Below, one piece after another: positions 48,301-57,699 of a DNA stretch of 64,000 nt. The notes under the pieces were generated by a model that was given only the letters and a program-made list of their open reading frames with translations, searched no databases and was not told the DNA's origin. The number at the start of each line of letters is the position of its first letter. Within the stretch, counting starts at the first letter, position 1. The position numbers were made by a program, and so were the translations under genes. Origin of the DNA: Rhizobacter sp. SG703 (GTDB lineage: Bacteria; Pseudomonadota; Gammaproteobacteria; Burkholderiales; Burkholderiaceae_C); assembly GCF_012275445.1 (NCBI RefSeq), contig NZ_JAAZQK010000012.1, positions 1-64,000 of the forward strand. Reading direction: 5' to 3'.

Positions 48301-48411
48301 GTCGACCGGCAGCCGCGTGAAGTTCCAGGCGCCGAGGGCCGCCATCCCCGCGACGGCCAGCATGACCAGCCAGCGCTGCGCGATGCAGAAGTGAATGATG
48401 CGTTCGAACAT
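45275..48411 (-). pseudogene. czcA: Heavy-metal efflux RND pump CzcA, disrupted by a one-base deletion
   Basis: The inner-membrane proton-driven metal pump starts at MFERIIHF (48411) and is open to about 46620, where the frame shifts. Just after LEARLVAAFP the DNA lacks one C: TTTCCGAGATC where the family needs TTT CCC GAG ATC. Restoring one base rejoins EIERVFARTGTAEIAADPM and continues to a stop at 45275, giving about 1045 aa, the normal length. TM4 reads DFGLLIDGAIVGAEG, where HME pumps usually have VEN. The last about 17 codons ([14 protein letters not shown]) are antisense to ilvD. Either a pseudogene or a sequencing error. Confidence 0.85.
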
Positions 48412-48425
48412 GGATCGCTCCGGCC

Positions 48426-49640
48426 TCAGTGGGCGTGCTCGGCGCCGGCCTTGCCGAGCTCCGATTTCAGGATGAAGGTGTTGCTCGCGGCATGGCGGTC
48501 GCCGGGCTGCAGGCCGGCGACGATCTCCACCCAGCGGCCGTCGCGGCGGCCGGTCTTGACCGGCCGCGCGACGAAGCCGCCCGGGGCCACGACGAAGAGC
48601 ATCGGCTGCCCGTCGATCTCCTGCAGCGCATCGGCCGCCACGGCCACCGGCACCTGCTGCGCGGCGCCCAGCGCCGCGACGGTCACGAACAGGCCGGGGC
48701 GCCAGGTGCCGTCGGGGTTCGCGAGCACGACGCGGGCGCGCGCGCTGCGGGTCTGCTCGCCGAGCAAGGCCCCGATGTACGCGATGCGGCCTTCGGCGGT
48801 GCGCTCGAATGCGGTCGACGACACCACCACCTTCTGGCCGACGCGCAGCGTCGCGAGGTCCTTCGGCGCGACCGCGAACTCGGCCCAGACGCTGCGCAGG
48901 TCGGAGACGGTGAAGACGCTGGCGTCTTCCTTGACCGCCTCGCCGGCGGCCAGGTGCTTCTCGACCACGGTGCCGGCGAACGGCGCCCGCAGGTCGAGGC
49001 GGTTCAGCGGATCGGTGGCCGTGGCCGGGGCGCCGACGGCGGCCAGCTTCGCCTGCGCGTTCTCCACCGCGATGTCGGCCTCCTGCAGCGCCGCCTGCGC
49101 CTGCTGGAGGTCGTGCAAGGCCGAGACCTTCTGCTCCCACAGCGTCTTCTCGCGCTCGTGCGCCACGCGCGCAGCGGCCTGCCGCTTGCGGGCGCCCAGC
49201 AGTTCGCTGCGCTGCTCGGACAGCACGGTGCTCGCGATCACCGCCAGCACCTGCCCGGCCTGCACCACCTGCCCGAGGCTCGCCGGCACGGCCTGCGCGA
49301 CGCCGGCGAGCCGAGGCACGATGTGCGCAGTGCGGTCGTCGTCGAAGCGGATCTCGCCGAGGAAGGGCGTGCCGGCCTGCAGCATGGCCGGGCCCGCGGC
49401 CTGCACCGCGATGCCGGCGGCCTTCAGCTGCGCATCGTCGATCCTGACCTCGCGCTGGTCGTGGGCGCTGGCGCCGGCGAGCACATCGGGACGCTCGCTT
49501 CGGTGTTCGTCGGCGTGCGCCTCTTCGCCTGCCGCTTCGCCGCCGCGATGCCGTTCGGTCAGCAGCACGGCCGTGCCGCCCAGCAGCCCGGCCAGCACGA
49601 TGACCGCGATCGCAATGCCTTGTCGTTGTGTGATTGCCAT
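48426..49640 (-). CDS. czcB: Heavy-metal efflux periplasmic adaptor CzcB
   Basis: 404 aa from MAITQRQGIAIAVI, an N-terminal membrane anchor. Next is a His/Glu-rich stretch (HADEHRSERPDVL) and then the membrane-fusion protein core: barrel-sandwich region near AHIVPRLAGVAQAVPAS, coiled-coil hairpin VLSEQRSELLGARKRQ, and beta-barrel. It ends in His-containing GAEHAH. It links CzcA to the outer-membrane channel. It starts 22 bp after czcC and ends 14 bp before czcA, all on one strand. Confidence 0.92.
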   Translation of the reverse strand: MAITQRQGIAIAVIVLAGLLGGTAVLLTERHRGGEAAGEEAHADEHRSERPDVLAGASAHDQREVRIDDAQLKAAGIAVQAAGPAMLQAGTPFLGEIRFDDDRTAHIVPRLAGVAQAVPASLGQVVQAGQVLAVIASTVLSEQRSELLGARKRQAAARVAHEREKTLWEQKVSALHDLQQAQAALQEADIAVENAQAKLAAVGAPATATDPLNRLDLRAPFAGTVVEKHLAAGEAVKEDASVFTVSDLRSVWAEFAVAPKDLATLRVGQKVVVSSTAFERTAEGRIAYIGALLGEQTRSARARVVLANPDGTWRPGLFVTVAALGAAQQVPVAVAADALQEIDGQPMLFVVAPGGFVARPVKTGRRDGRWVEIVAGLQPGDRHAASNTFILKSELGKAGAEHAH

Positions 49641-49662
49641 GGTGTTTCTCAAGAGTTGGGGG

Positions 49663-50886
49663 TCAGCGGCCGAGCAGGCGATCGATCGCCGCGGCGGCCT
49701 GGTGGGCGCTGGACAGCGCCGACAGATGGCGCTCGCGTGCCTGCAGCAGCGAACGCTGCGCGTCGAGCACGTCGAGGAAGCCGAACTTGCCGGCCTCGAA
49801 GCCGCGCGTCGCGGCGTCATGGGCCTGCCGCGCGGCCGGCAGCACGGTGTCCTTCAGCCGGCGCACCGTGGTGGTCGCCAGCGCCAGCTGCCCGCTGGCC
49901 TGCTGCAACGCGGCCAGCGCCTGCAGGCGGGCCTGCTGCTGCTCGGCCTCGGCCTTGTCGACATGGCGCGCGGCTTCGAGCACGCCGCCCTGCTGGCGGT
50001 CGAACAGCGGCAAGGGCAGCGAGACGCCGACGACGGCCAGCGTGCGCCCGAGCTCGTTGTCGCGCTTGGCGCCGACGCTGACGCCCAGGTCGGGCACCGC
50101 GCGGCTGCGCGCCAGGTCGACCAGCGCGCGCCGCCGGTCGAGCTCGATGCGATGCGCCTGCAGGCCGGGCGAGGCGTCCAGCTCGACCACCAGCTCGCCG
50201 AACGGCGGGCGCGAGGGCAGCGCGTCGGTGTCGCCCTGCACGCGGGCGAAGTCCGGCTCGGCGTCGCCCCACAAGGTGGCCAGCGACCGGCGCGCCTGGG
50301 CCAGCGCGACGTCGGCCTGGGCGGCTTCGAGCTGCGCATTCGCCTCGTCGACACGCGCGCGGGCTTCATCGATCGGCGCCACCTTGCCGGCGGCGACGCG
50401 CCGGGCGGCGGCATCGGCGGCCGCGGCAGCGAGCCGGACCGAATCGGCGCTCAGCGCCAGCCGTTCCTGCGCCACCAGCACGCCGAAGAACTCGCGGGCG
50501 ACTTCGGCGCGCAGCCGCGAGCGGGTGTCGGCCCAGGCCGCCTGCGCCAGCTCGCGCGAGCGTTCGGCCACCGCAACCCGTGCCGCGCGCTTGCCGCCGA
50601 GCTCGATCGGCCATTCGAGCGTGGCCGTCGTGCTGCGCGACGCGCGCCGGGTGTCTTCGACGGTGGCGTTCAGCGTCGGGTTGGCGCGCGCGCCGGCTTG
50701 CTGCAGCGCGGCCTCGGCGGCGTCGACGTCGCGCTGCGCCGCCAGCAGCACGGGGCTGCGCGACACAGCCCGTTCGACGGCGCCGTCGAGGCTGAGTTCA
50801 AGAAAGGGCGTCGCAGGCTGGGCCTGGACAACGAGCGGGCTCGACCACATCGCCGCGAGCACCAGCGGCATCAACATTCTTCGCAT
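49663..50886 (-). CDS. czcC: Heavy-metal efflux outer-membrane factor CzcC (TolC family)
   Basis: 407 aa. Signal peptide ending VVQA. Two TolC-like repeats with long amphipathic helices (SLDGAVERAVSRSPVLLAAQ; LELDRRRALVDLARSRAVPD region) typical of CzcC/CusC. It forms the channel that carries metal across the outer membrane. Followed by czcB; czcI-like gene 80 bp upstream. Confidence 0.92.
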   Translation of the reverse strand: MRRMLMPLVLAAMWSSPLVVQAQPATPFLELSLDGAVERAVSRSPVLLAAQRDVDAAEAALQQAGARANPTLNATVEDTRRASRSTTATLEWPIELGGKRAARVAVAERSRELAQAAWADTRSRLRAEVAREFFGVLVAQERLALSADSVRLAAAAADAAARRVAAGKVAPIDEARARVDEANAQLEAAQADVALAQARRSLATLWGDAEPDFARVQGDTDALPSRPPFGELVVELDASPGLQAHRIELDRRRALVDLARSRAVPDLGVSVGAKRDNELGRTLAVVGVSLPLPLFDRQQGGVLEAARHVDKAEAEQQQARLQALAALQQASGQLALATTTVRRLKDTVLPAARQAHDAATRGFEAGKFGFLDVLDAQRSLLQARERHLSALSSAHQAAAAIDRLLGR

Positions 50887-50966
50887 CGAATCTCATCGGC
50901 AAGGACCTGAGGATTCGGCGAAACGCGAGCGCCTCCGCGACCGGAAGCGGGGGGAATGGCGTCAGT

Positions 50967-51344
50967 TCACGCGTCTCGCCGGACGGCGAGACGGGGCCAC
51001 TGAGGGCGGTCGGGCGCCCGGGCGGGCGCGGAACTGAACGCCGCGTCGGACGACAGTCCGGCGGCGCCGGACGATCGGACGGCTGGCGAGCCGTGCAGCG
51101 CGCCGGGTCCGAGGGCCGGGGTGCAGGCAGCATGGCAGGTGGCGCAGTCGGTGTCGACGGCCAGCGAGCCGCCGGACGCCTGCCCGCGCTCGTCTTGATG
51201 CTCGTGCAGGTGGTGGCCGATGTGGCGGGCCTGGACGCTGCCACCAGGCGCGGCGCCTTCATGCTGGCAATACGCCGACGCAGCCCCCCACGCCAGCTGC
51301 AGCGGCAGCAGCACGGCGAAGAACAGGAGCAGCCAGCGGCGCAT
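50967..51344 (-). CDS. CzcI-like small exported protein
   Basis: 125 aa. N-terminal signal (LLLFFAVLLPLQLAWGAASA) then YCQHEGA, a His-rich stretch HIGHHLHEHQDE, and DCATCHAACTPAL with CxxC. This pattern matches CzcI of Cupriavidus, an accessory that modulates czc expression or buffers metal. The tail is Ala/Pro-rich. It is the first gene of the czcICBA order, and begins 6 bp after the small Trp-rich protein gene. Confidence 0.85.
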   Translation of the reverse strand: MRRWLLLFFAVLLPLQLAWGAASAYCQHEGAAPGGSVQARHIGHHLHEHQDERGQASGGSLAVDTDCATCHAACTPALGPGALHGSPAVRSSGAAGLSSDAAFSSAPARAPDRPQWPRLAVRRDA

Positions 51345-51350
51345 CGGCGG

Positions 51351-51608
51351 TCAGACCTTGCGCTTCTTGCGGCGGCCGCGATGGTCCATGCCGAGCTTCT
51401 CGAGGCTTTCCTTGCGCCGCTTGGCCACGCGCTCGTCCATCTTCTCGATCTCCTTGCGCTTGGTGTAGCCGGTGGAGTCCGCAAAGATCCACCAGGCGAT
51501 GGCCGCGGCGAACGGCCACAGGATCGAGAGCCAGCCCCAGTCGGCGGCCGGCCCGACCTCGGCCATTTTCATCACCAGCAGCAACACGCCCAATACGACG
51601 AAATACAT
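51351..51608 (-). CDS. Small Trp-rich protein (TIGR04438-type)
   Basis: 85 aa. A hydrophobic N-terminus (YFVVLGVLLLVMKM), a Trp-rich membrane segment DWGWLSILWPFAAAIAWWIF, and a strongly basic C-terminal tail KRRKESLEKLGMDHRGRRK. This arrangement is recurrent in Burkholderiales and has no known function. It precedes the czc operon and is divergent from the cytochrome c gene. Confidence 0.85.
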   Translation of the reverse strand: MYFVVLGVLLLVMKMAEVGPAADWGWLSILWPFAAAIAWWIFADSTGYTKRKEIEKMDERVAKRRKESLEKLGMDHRGRRKKRKV

Positions 51609-51674
51609 GATCTTCCCTCGGCCTTCCGGCTTGTCCTACGGCAAGGCACGGTCAACCGCGCCACGTAGAATTCG

Positions 51675-51702
51675 TTGAGTTGTCCAGTGATCGAAATGTA
51701 AT
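51675..51702 (+). promoter_or_regulatory. Candidate sigma-70-type promoter of the cytochrome c gene
   Basis: TTGAGT (51675-51680), 16 bases, then TGTAAT (51697-51702), 31 bp before the start ATG. Both hexamers differ from the consensus, so this is only a candidate. It lies in the divergent region opposite the Trp-rich protein gene. Confidence 0.4.
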
Positions 51703-51733
51703 GGATGGCTCCCCACCCCTTCGGAAGGAAATC

Positions 51734-52042
51734 ATGAAGTCGCTGCTTTCGCTGATCGTTGCCCTCTCTGCCCTGGCGGCCGCACCGGCTTTCGCCAACC
51801 CGGAACTGGCGCAGAAGAAGAACTGCATGGCCTGCCACGCCATCGACAAGAAGCTGGTCGGCCCGGCCTACAAGGACGTCGCCGCGAAGTACGCCGGCCA
51901 GAAGGACGCCGTCGACAAGCTGTCGCAAAAGGTCGTCAAGGGCGGCGCCGGCGTCTGGGGCGCGGTGCCGATGCCGGCGAACACTCAGGTGTCGGATGCC
52001 GAAGCCAAGCAACTCGTGACCTGGATCCTCGGCTTGAAGTGA
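51734..52042 (+). CDS. Periplasmic cytochrome c, c551/c552 class
   Basis: 102 aa from MKSLLSLIVAL. Signal peptide ends PAFA before NPELA. One haem site CMACH, then the sixth-ligand Met in VPMPAN, and a C-terminal helix AKQLVTWILGLK. Class I cytochrome c that carries electrons in the periplasm. Ribosome site GGAAGGAA upstream. A hairpin follows before the convergent acs gene. Confidence 0.95.
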   Translation: MKSLLSLIVALSALAAAPAFANPELAQKKNCMACHAIDKKLVGPAYKDVAAKYAGQKDAVDKLSQKVVKGGAGVWGAVPMPANTQVSDAEAKQLVTWILGLK

Positions 52043-52079
52043 CCCACCCCCGAGGCGCTTCGCGCGTCCGCTGAATGGA

Positions 52080-52100
52080 GAAGGCCCCATGCGGGCCTTC
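52080..52100. terminator. Hairpin terminator between cytochrome c and acs (convergent)
   Basis: GAAGGCCC (52080-52087) and GGGCCTTC (52093-52100) pair around CATGC, followed on plus by GTCATTTC. Being symmetrical, it can serve both converging genes. The T-run is short, so termination may be partial. Confidence 0.72.
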
Positions 52101-52106
52101 GTCATT

Positions 52107-54077
52107 TCAATAGGCCTGCCCCAGCTGCTCCAGGATCGCCGGGTTCTCCAGCGTGCTGGTGTCCTGCGTCACCGCCTCGCCCTTGGCCACCGAGCGCAGC
52201 AGCCTGCGCATGATCTTGCCGGAGCGCGTCTTCGGAAGGTTGTCGCCGAAGCGGATGTCCTTCGGCTTCGCGATCGGGCCGATCTCCTTGCCGACCCAGT
52301 CGCGCAGCTGCTTCGCGATCGCCTTGGCCTCGTCGCCGGTCGGGCGCGGGCGCTTCAGCACGACGAACGCGCAGATCGCCTCGCCGGTCGTGTCGTCCGG
52401 GCGGCCGACCACCGCGGCTTCGGCGACCAGGTCGGTGCAGCCGACCAGCGCCGACTCGATCTCCATCGTGCCCATCCGGTGCCCGCTGACGTTCAGCACG
52501 TCGTCGATGCGGCCGGTGATCGTGAAGTAGCCGGTCTTCTCGTCGCGGATCGCGCCGTCGCCGGCCAGGTAGTAGCGGCCCTGGAAATCGGCCGGGTAGT
52601 AGCTCTTCCTGAAGCGCTCCGGGTCGCCGTAGATGGTGCGGATCATCGCCGGCCACGGCTTCTTGACGACCAGGATGCCGCCCTGCCCGTTCGGCACGTC
52701 CTTGCCGGTCTCGTCGACGACGGCCGCGATGATGCCGGGGAACGGCAGCGTGCAGGATCCCGGCACCAGCGGCGTCGCGCCCGGCAGCGGCGTGATCATG
52801 TGGCCGCCGGTCTCGGTCTGCCAGAAGGTGTCGACGATCGGGCAGCGGCCGCCGCCGATGTGCTCGTGGTACCACTCCCACGCGGCCGGGTTGATCGGCT
52901 CGCCGACCGAGCCGAGGATGCGCAGCGACGCCAGGTCGTAGTTGCGCGGGTGCACCGCGGCATTGCTCTCGGCCGCCTTGATCAGCGAGCGGATCGCGGT
53001 CGGTGCGGTGTAGAAGATCGAGACCTTGTGGTCCTGGATCATCCGCCAGAAGCGGCCGGCATCGGGATAGGTCGGCACGCCCTCGAACACGACCTCGGTG
53101 CCGCCGAGCGCCAGCGGCCCATAGGCGATGTAGGTGTGGCCGGTCACCCAGCCGATGTCGGCGGTGCACCAGAAGATGTCGTCGGGCTTCAGGTCGAAGG
53201 TCCACTTCGTCGTCAGCGCCGCATGCAGCAGGTAGCCGCCGGTCGAATGCTGCACGCCCTTCGGCTTGCCGGTGGAACCCGAGGTGTACAGCAGGAACAG
53301 CGGGTGCTCGGCGCCGACCCATTCGGGCTCGCAGGTGGCCGGCTGCGCAGCCGTCAGCTCGTGCATCCAGCGGTCGCGCGACGCATCGAACGCAATCTTG
53401 CCGCCGGTGCGCTGGTAGACGATCACGCTCTTGATGCTGTCGCAGCCGCCGAGCGCGATCGCGTCGTCGACGATCGCCTTCAGCGGCAGCTGCTTGCCGC
53501 CGCGCAGCTGTTCGTCGGCGGTGATCACCATCACCGCGCCGGCGTCTTCGATGCGGTCGCGCAAGCTCTGCGCCGAGAAGCCGCCGAACACCACCGAATG
53601 GGTCGCGCCGATGCGCGCGCAGGCCTGCATCGCGACCACGCCCTCGACCGACATCGACATGTAGATGACGACGCGGTCGCCCTTCTTGACGCCCTGCGAC
53701 TTCAGCGCGTTGGCCATGCGGCAGGTCTTCGCGAGCAGGTCGCGGTAGCTGACCCGCGTCACCTGGCCGTCATCGGCCTCGAAGATGATCGCGGTCTTGT
53801 CGCCGAGACCGGCCTCGACCTGCTTGTCCAGGCAGTTGTACGAGACGTTCAGCGTGCCGTCCTCGAACCACTTGAAGAACGGCGCCTGGCTGCTGTCGAG
53901 CGTCTTCGTGAACGGCGTCTTCCAGCTCACCATCTCGCGCGCAAGACGGGCCCAGTACCCTTCGTAGTCGGCCTCGGCCTCGGCGCACAGCTTGTCGTAG
54001 GCGGCCATGCCGGACACATGGGCCGCCTTGGCCAGTGCGACGGGCGGCGGGTAGACCTTGTGTTCGCTCGAACTCAT
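52107..54077 (-). CDS. acs: Acetyl-CoA synthetase
   Basis: 656 aa. AMP-forming acetate activation, joining acetate to CoA. Motifs are [18 protein letters not shown], the Trp-containing [32 protein letters not shown], and the C-terminal [12 protein letters not shown] with the lysine that is acetylated and controlled in many bacteria. The 142 bp between it and the divergent YqhA-like gene likely holds both promoters. Confidence 0.97.
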   Translation of the reverse strand: MSSSEHKVYPPPVALAKAAHVSGMAAYDKLCAEAEADYEGYWARLAREMVSWKTPFTKTLDSSQAPFFKWFEDGTLNVSYNCLDKQVEAGLGDKTAIIFEADDGQVTRVSYRDLLAKTCRMANALKSQGVKKGDRVVIYMSMSVEGVVAMQACARIGATHSVVFGGFSAQSLRDRIEDAGAVMVITADEQLRGGKQLPLKAIVDDAIALGGCDSIKSVIVYQRTGGKIAFDASRDRWMHELTAAQPATCEPEWVGAEHPLFLLYTSGSTGKPKGVQHSTGGYLLHAALTTKWTFDLKPDDIFWCTADIGWVTGHTYIAYGPLALGGTEVVFEGVPTYPDAGRFWRMIQDHKVSIFYTAPTAIRSLIKAAESNAAVHPRNYDLASLRILGSVGEPINPAAWEWYHEHIGGGRCPIVDTFWQTETGGHMITPLPGATPLVPGSCTLPFPGIIAAVVDETGKDVPNGQGGILVVKKPWPAMIRTIYGDPERFRKSYYPADFQGRYYLAGDGAIRDEKTGYFTITGRIDDVLNVSGHRMGTMEIESALVGCTDLVAEAAVVGRPDDTTGEAICAFVVLKRPRPTGDEAKAIAKQLRDWVGKEIGPIAKPKDIRFGDNLPKTRSGKIMRRLLRSVAKGEAVTQDTSTLENPAILEQLGQAY

Positions 54078-54219
54078 TGCGTGTCTCCTTCAGCGGTTTG
54101 CGAATTCTGCACGCACCATAGACAGCTGCTCTTACGAACGACTGACGAGGGCGCCCGGGGTCTTCACCGATGGTGCGCCCACTACAATTTCCGGCAACCG
54201 GACTATCCCTGCACACCCT

Positions 54220-54822
54220 ATGGCCCAGATCCCCGACCACAGCCACAGCAAGCTGCGCCCCTTGCCCAACCTCATCTTCATGAGCCGTTGGCTGCAGCTG
54301 CCGCTGTACCTCGGGCTGATCGTCGCGCAGGCGGTGTACGTGTTCCACTTCTGGGTCGAGCTGGTGCACCTGGTCGAGGCAGCCTTCGGCAGCCAGACGG
54401 CGCTGCAGGCAGTGTTCAGTGCGGTCGGCGTCAGCGGCGATGCCGCCAAGGGCACCAAGCTGACCGAAACCACGATCATGCTGGTCGTGCTCGGCCTGAT
54501 CGACGTGGTGATGATCTCCAACCTGCTGATCATGGTGATCGTCGGCGGCTACGAGACGTTCGTGTCGCGCATGAACCTCGAAGGCCACCCCGACCAGCCC
54601 GAATGGTTGAGCCACGTCAACGCGTCGGTGCTGAAGGTGAAGCTCGCGACCGCCATCATCGGCATCTCGTCGATCCACCTGCTGAAGACCTTCATCAACG
54701 CCGATGCGCTGAGCGACCGGGTGCTGGTCGCTCAGACGGTGATCCACTGCGCGTTCCTGCTGTCGGCGATGGCGATCGCGGTGACCGACCGGCTGCTGCC
54801 CCACGCCCCCGCGAACCATTGA
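54220..54822 (+). CDS. YqhA/TIGR00645 family membrane protein
   Basis: 200 aa. Membrane protein with about four hydrophobic helices (LQLPLYLGLIVAQAVYVF; TIMLVVLGLIDVVMISNLLI) and the family segment GGYETFVSRMNLEGHPDQPEW. In E. coli the homologue is YqhA, of unknown function. It ends in a short polar tail. It is divergent from acs and converges on nhaA across a strong hairpin. Confidence 0.93.
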   Translation: MAQIPDHSHSKLRPLPNLIFMSRWLQLPLYLGLIVAQAVYVFHFWVELVHLVEAAFGSQTALQAVFSAVGVSGDAAKGTKLTETTIMLVVLGLIDVVMISNLLIMVIVGGYETFVSRMNLEGHPDQPEWLSHVNASVLKVKLATAIIGISSIHLLKTFINADALSDRVLVAQTVIHCAFLLSAMAIAVTDRLLPHAPANH

Positions 54823-54825
54823 TGC

Positions 54826-54887
54826 CGTAGCCCGGAAGCCATTCCGGGGTATTCGACGGCCGTCCCCGGAATGGCTTCCGGGCTACG
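54826..54887. repeat. Perfect 24-bp inverted repeat between convergent genes
   Basis: The arm from 54826 (CGTAGCCCGGAAGCCATTCC and on to 54849) and its complement 54864-54887 pair perfectly over 24 bp around a 14-base loop. It lies between the YqhA-like and nhaA genes, which converge. The nhaA stop TAG (CTA at 54883-54885 on plus) lies in the right arm. It is the largest copy of the hairpin family in this window. Confidence 0.95.
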
Positions 54888-56049
54888 AGCCCTTGCGCAG
54901 CAACAGCAAGGTACCTGCGATGCCGGCAATCAGCGAGCCGCACAGCACGCCGAGCTTGACCTGCGTCTCGTAGTCGCCGCCACGCCCCTCGAAGGCCAGT
55001 GCGCCGATGAACAGGCTCATCGTGAAGCCGACGCCGCACAGCACGCAGACGCCGAAGAACTGCCGCGTGCTCGCGCCGGCCGGCAGCTCGGCACCGGCCA
55101 GCCGGATCAGCAGCCACGACGCGCCGAACACCCCGATCGCCTTGCCGATCACCAGTCCCGCGGCAATGCCCAGCGGCACCGTCTGCCCAAGCGTCGAGAA
55201 GCTCACGCCCTGCAGCGACACGCCGGCATTCGCGAACGCGAACATCGGCAGCACCGCGAACGCGACCCACGGGTGCAGCGCATGCTCGGTGGTCTCGAGC
55301 GGTGAGTGGCCCTCATCACCCGCCCGCAGCGGAATGGCCAGCGCCGTCGCGACGCCGGCCAGCGTCGCATGCACGCCCGACTTCAGCACGCACACCCAGA
55401 TCACCAGCCCCACCACGACGTACGGCCCGACGCTCATGACCCGGCTGCGGTTCATCAGGAACAGCACCACCCCGCCGGCCAGCGCCGCGCCCAGCATCGC
55501 GAGCGACACGTCGGCGGTGTAGAAGAACGCGATGACGACGATCGCGCCCAGGTCGTCGATGATCGCCACCGCGGTCAGGAACACCTTCAGCGACGCCGGC
55601 ACCCGCGAGCCCAACAGCATCAGGATGCCGAGCGCGAACGCGATGTCGGTGGCCGCCGGGATCGCCCAGCCGTGCAGCGCGACCGGATCGCGCAGGTTGA
55701 TCAGCGCATAGATCAGCGCCGGCACCGCCATGCCGCCGACCGCCGCGCCGGCCGGCAGCAGCGCCTGCCGGGCCGAGGCCAGCTCGCCGGCCAGCAGTTC
55801 GCGCTTGATCTCGAGCCCGACCAGGAAGAAGAACACCGCCATCCACAGGTCGTTGACCCACAGCAGCAGCGGCTTGGCCAGCACCAGCAGGTCGCCGCCG
55901 ATGCGAACCTCGCCGGGCAGGCCGACGAAACGCTGGTAGGCGTCGTGCCACGGCGAGTTGCTGACGACCAGCGCGATCGCGGCCGCCAGCGCCAGCACGA
56001 CGCCGCCGGCCGACTCGGACGCGATGAAGCGCCGGATGCTGTTCAGCAT
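54883..56049 (-). CDS. nhaA: Na+/H+ antiporter NhaA
   Basis: 388 aa, normal length. Electrogenic antiporter giving sodium and alkaline pH tolerance. The ion-binding Asp pair is in AIIDDLGAIVVI; NDLWMAVFFFLVGLEIKREL and PAATDIAFALGILML are conserved. About twelve hydrophobic helices. The start ATG is the first in-frame Met of a convincing signal-less N-terminus (MLNSIRRFIASES). It is divergent from fumarase; the 93-bp gap lies between them. Confidence 0.96.
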   Translation of the reverse strand: MLNSIRRFIASESAGGVVLALAAAIALVVSNSPWHDAYQRFVGLPGEVRIGGDLLVLAKPLLLWVNDLWMAVFFFLVGLEIKRELLAGELASARQALLPAGAAVGGMAVPALIYALINLRDPVALHGWAIPAATDIAFALGILMLLGSRVPASLKVFLTAVAIIDDLGAIVVIAFFYTADVSLAMLGAALAGGVVLFLMNRSRVMSVGPYVVVGLVIWVCVLKSGVHATLAGVATALAIPLRAGDEGHSPLETTEHALHPWVAFAVLPMFAFANAGVSLQGVSFSTLGQTVPLGIAAGLVIGKAIGVFGASWLLIRLAGAELPAGASTRQFFGVCVLCGVGFTMSLFIGALAFEGRGGDYETQVKLGVLCGSLIAGIAGTLLLLRKGS

Positions 56050-56142
56050 GAGTTCTCCCCTGTCAGTAAAATTCGCGGCTTCAAGCCAAGCCCGTCCGCC
56101 GGGGATTGTTCCGTAGTTCCGCCCACTTTCCGGGATAGCCAC

Positions 56143-57666
56143 ATGACCTCGATCCGCTACACCGACCTGGTTGACAGCGTCGCCGCCGCATTGCAATACA
56201 TCAGCTACTACCACCCGGCCGACTACATCGCGCACCTCGCGCGGGCGTACGAATCCGAGCAGGGCCCGGCCGCAAAAGACGCGATCGCGCAGATCCTGAC
56301 CAACTCGAAGATGTGCGCCGAAGGCCGCCGCCCGATCTGCCAGGACACCGGCATCGTCAACGTCTTCATGAAGATCGGCATGGACGTGCGCTTCGAGGGC
56401 TTCCCGTCGGGCGTCGAGGAAGCCGTCAACGAGGGCGTGCGCCGCGGCTACCTCGACCCCGAGAACAAGCTGCGCGCGAGCATCGTGGCCGACCCGCACT
56501 TCGAGCGCAGGAACACCAAGGACAACACGCCGGCCGTCATCCACATGAGCCTGGTGCCAGGCAACACCGTCGACATCCAGATCGCGGCCAAGGGCGGCGG
56601 CAGCGAGAACAAGAGCAAGTTCGTGATGATGAACCCGAGCGACAGCCTGGTCGACTGGGTGCTGAAGACGGTGCCGACGATGGGCGCCGGCTGGTGCCCG
56701 CCGGGCATGCTGGGCATCGGCATCGGCGGCACGGCCGAGAAGGCGATGCTGCTCGCGAAGGAGTCGCTGATGCAGGACATCGACATGTACGAGCTGAAGG
56801 CGCGCGGCCCGCAGAACAAGCTCGAGGAACTGCGCATCGAGCTGTGCGACAAGATCAATGCGCTCGGCATCGGCGCGCAGGGCCTGGGCGGCCTGACCAC
56901 CGTGCTCGACGTGAAGATCGCCACCTACCCGACGCATGCTGCCAGCAAGCCGGTCGCGATGATCCCGAACTGCGCCGCCACCCGCCATGCGCACTTCGTG
57001 CTCGACGGGTCGGGCCCGGCCTTCCTCGAGGCGCCCAGCCTCGATCTGTGGCCCGACGTGAAATGGGCGCCCGACTACAACAAGAGCCGCCGCGTCGACC
57101 TCGACACGCTGACGCGCGAAGAGGTGGCGAGCTGGAAGCCGGGCGAGACGCTGCTGCTGAACGGCAAGATGCTGACCGGCCGCGATGCCGCGCACAAGCG
57201 CATCCAGGACATGCTGGCCAAAGGCGAGAAGCTGCCGGTCGACTTCACGAACCGCGTCATCTACTACGTCGGCCCGGTCGATCCGGTGCGCGACGAAGTG
57301 ATGGGCCCGGCCGGCCCGACCACCGCGACGCGCATGGACAAGTTCACCGAGATGATGCTCGCAGAGACCGGGCTGATCGGCATGATCGGCAAGGCCGAGC
57401 GCGGCCCGGCCGGCATCGACGCGATCAGGAAGCACAAGTCGGCCTACCTGATGGCGGTCGGCGGCGCGGCCTACCTGGTGTCGAAGGCGATCCGCAAGGC
57501 CGAGGTCGTCGGCTTCGCCGACCTGGGCATGGAGGCCATCTACGAGTTCGAGATCAACGACATGCCGGTGACGGTGGCGGTCGATTCCGAAGGCACGTCG
57601 GTGCACCAGACCGGCCCGAAAGAATGGCAAGCGAAGATCGGCAAGATTCCGGTGGCCGTGGCCTGA
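56143..57666 (+). CDS. Fumarate hydratase, class I (iron-sulfur)
   Basis: 507 aa. Oxygen-sensitive 4Fe-4S fumarase of the TCA cycle, fused alpha and beta domains. Cluster ligands are expected at the Cys in RPICQDTG, AGWCPPG (GWC) and PNCAATRHAHF. The C-terminal domain opens at LDLWPDVKWAPDYNKS and ends with the conserved GPAGPTTATRMDKF region. The stop is followed at once by a GTAGCCCGGAT-type hairpin. Confidence 0.96.
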   Translation: MTSIRYTDLVDSVAAALQYISYYHPADYIAHLARAYESEQGPAAKDAIAQILTNSKMCAEGRRPICQDTGIVNVFMKIGMDVRFEGFPSGVEEAVNEGVRRGYLDPENKLRASIVADPHFERRNTKDNTPAVIHMSLVPGNTVDIQIAAKGGGSENKSKFVMMNPSDSLVDWVLKTVPTMGAGWCPPGMLGIGIGGTAEKAMLLAKESLMQDIDMYELKARGPQNKLEELRIELCDKINALGIGAQGLGGLTTVLDVKIATYPTHAASKPVAMIPNCAATRHAHFVLDGSGPAFLEAPSLDLWPDVKWAPDYNKSRRVDLDTLTREEVASWKPGETLLLNGKMLTGRDAAHKRIQDMLAKGEKLPVDFTNRVIYYVGPVDPVRDEVMGPAGPTTATRMDKFTEMMLAETGLIGMIGKAERGPAGIDAIRKHKSAYLMAVGGAAYLVSKAIRKAEVVGFADLGMEAIYEFEINDMPVTVAVDSEGTSVHQTGPKEWQAKIGKIPVAVA

Positions 57667-57671
57667 CGTAG

Positions 57672-57689
57672 CCCGGATGCCAATCCGGG
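57672..57689. repeat. GTAGCCCGGAT-type hairpin 3' of fumarase
   Basis: CCCGGAT (57672-57678) pairs with ATCCGGG (57683-57689) around GCCA. It lies only 5 bp after the fumarase stop and 10 bp before the LuxR-type start; the purine run at its right end could serve as that gene's ribosome site. Confidence 0.75.
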
Positions 57690-57699
57690 GATTCGCCTC

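Noticed and set aside
46558-50910. A 1450-aa plus-strand open frame.
   Set aside because: Antisense of the czcABC genes; no domain is recognisable and composition is that of an antisense shadow.
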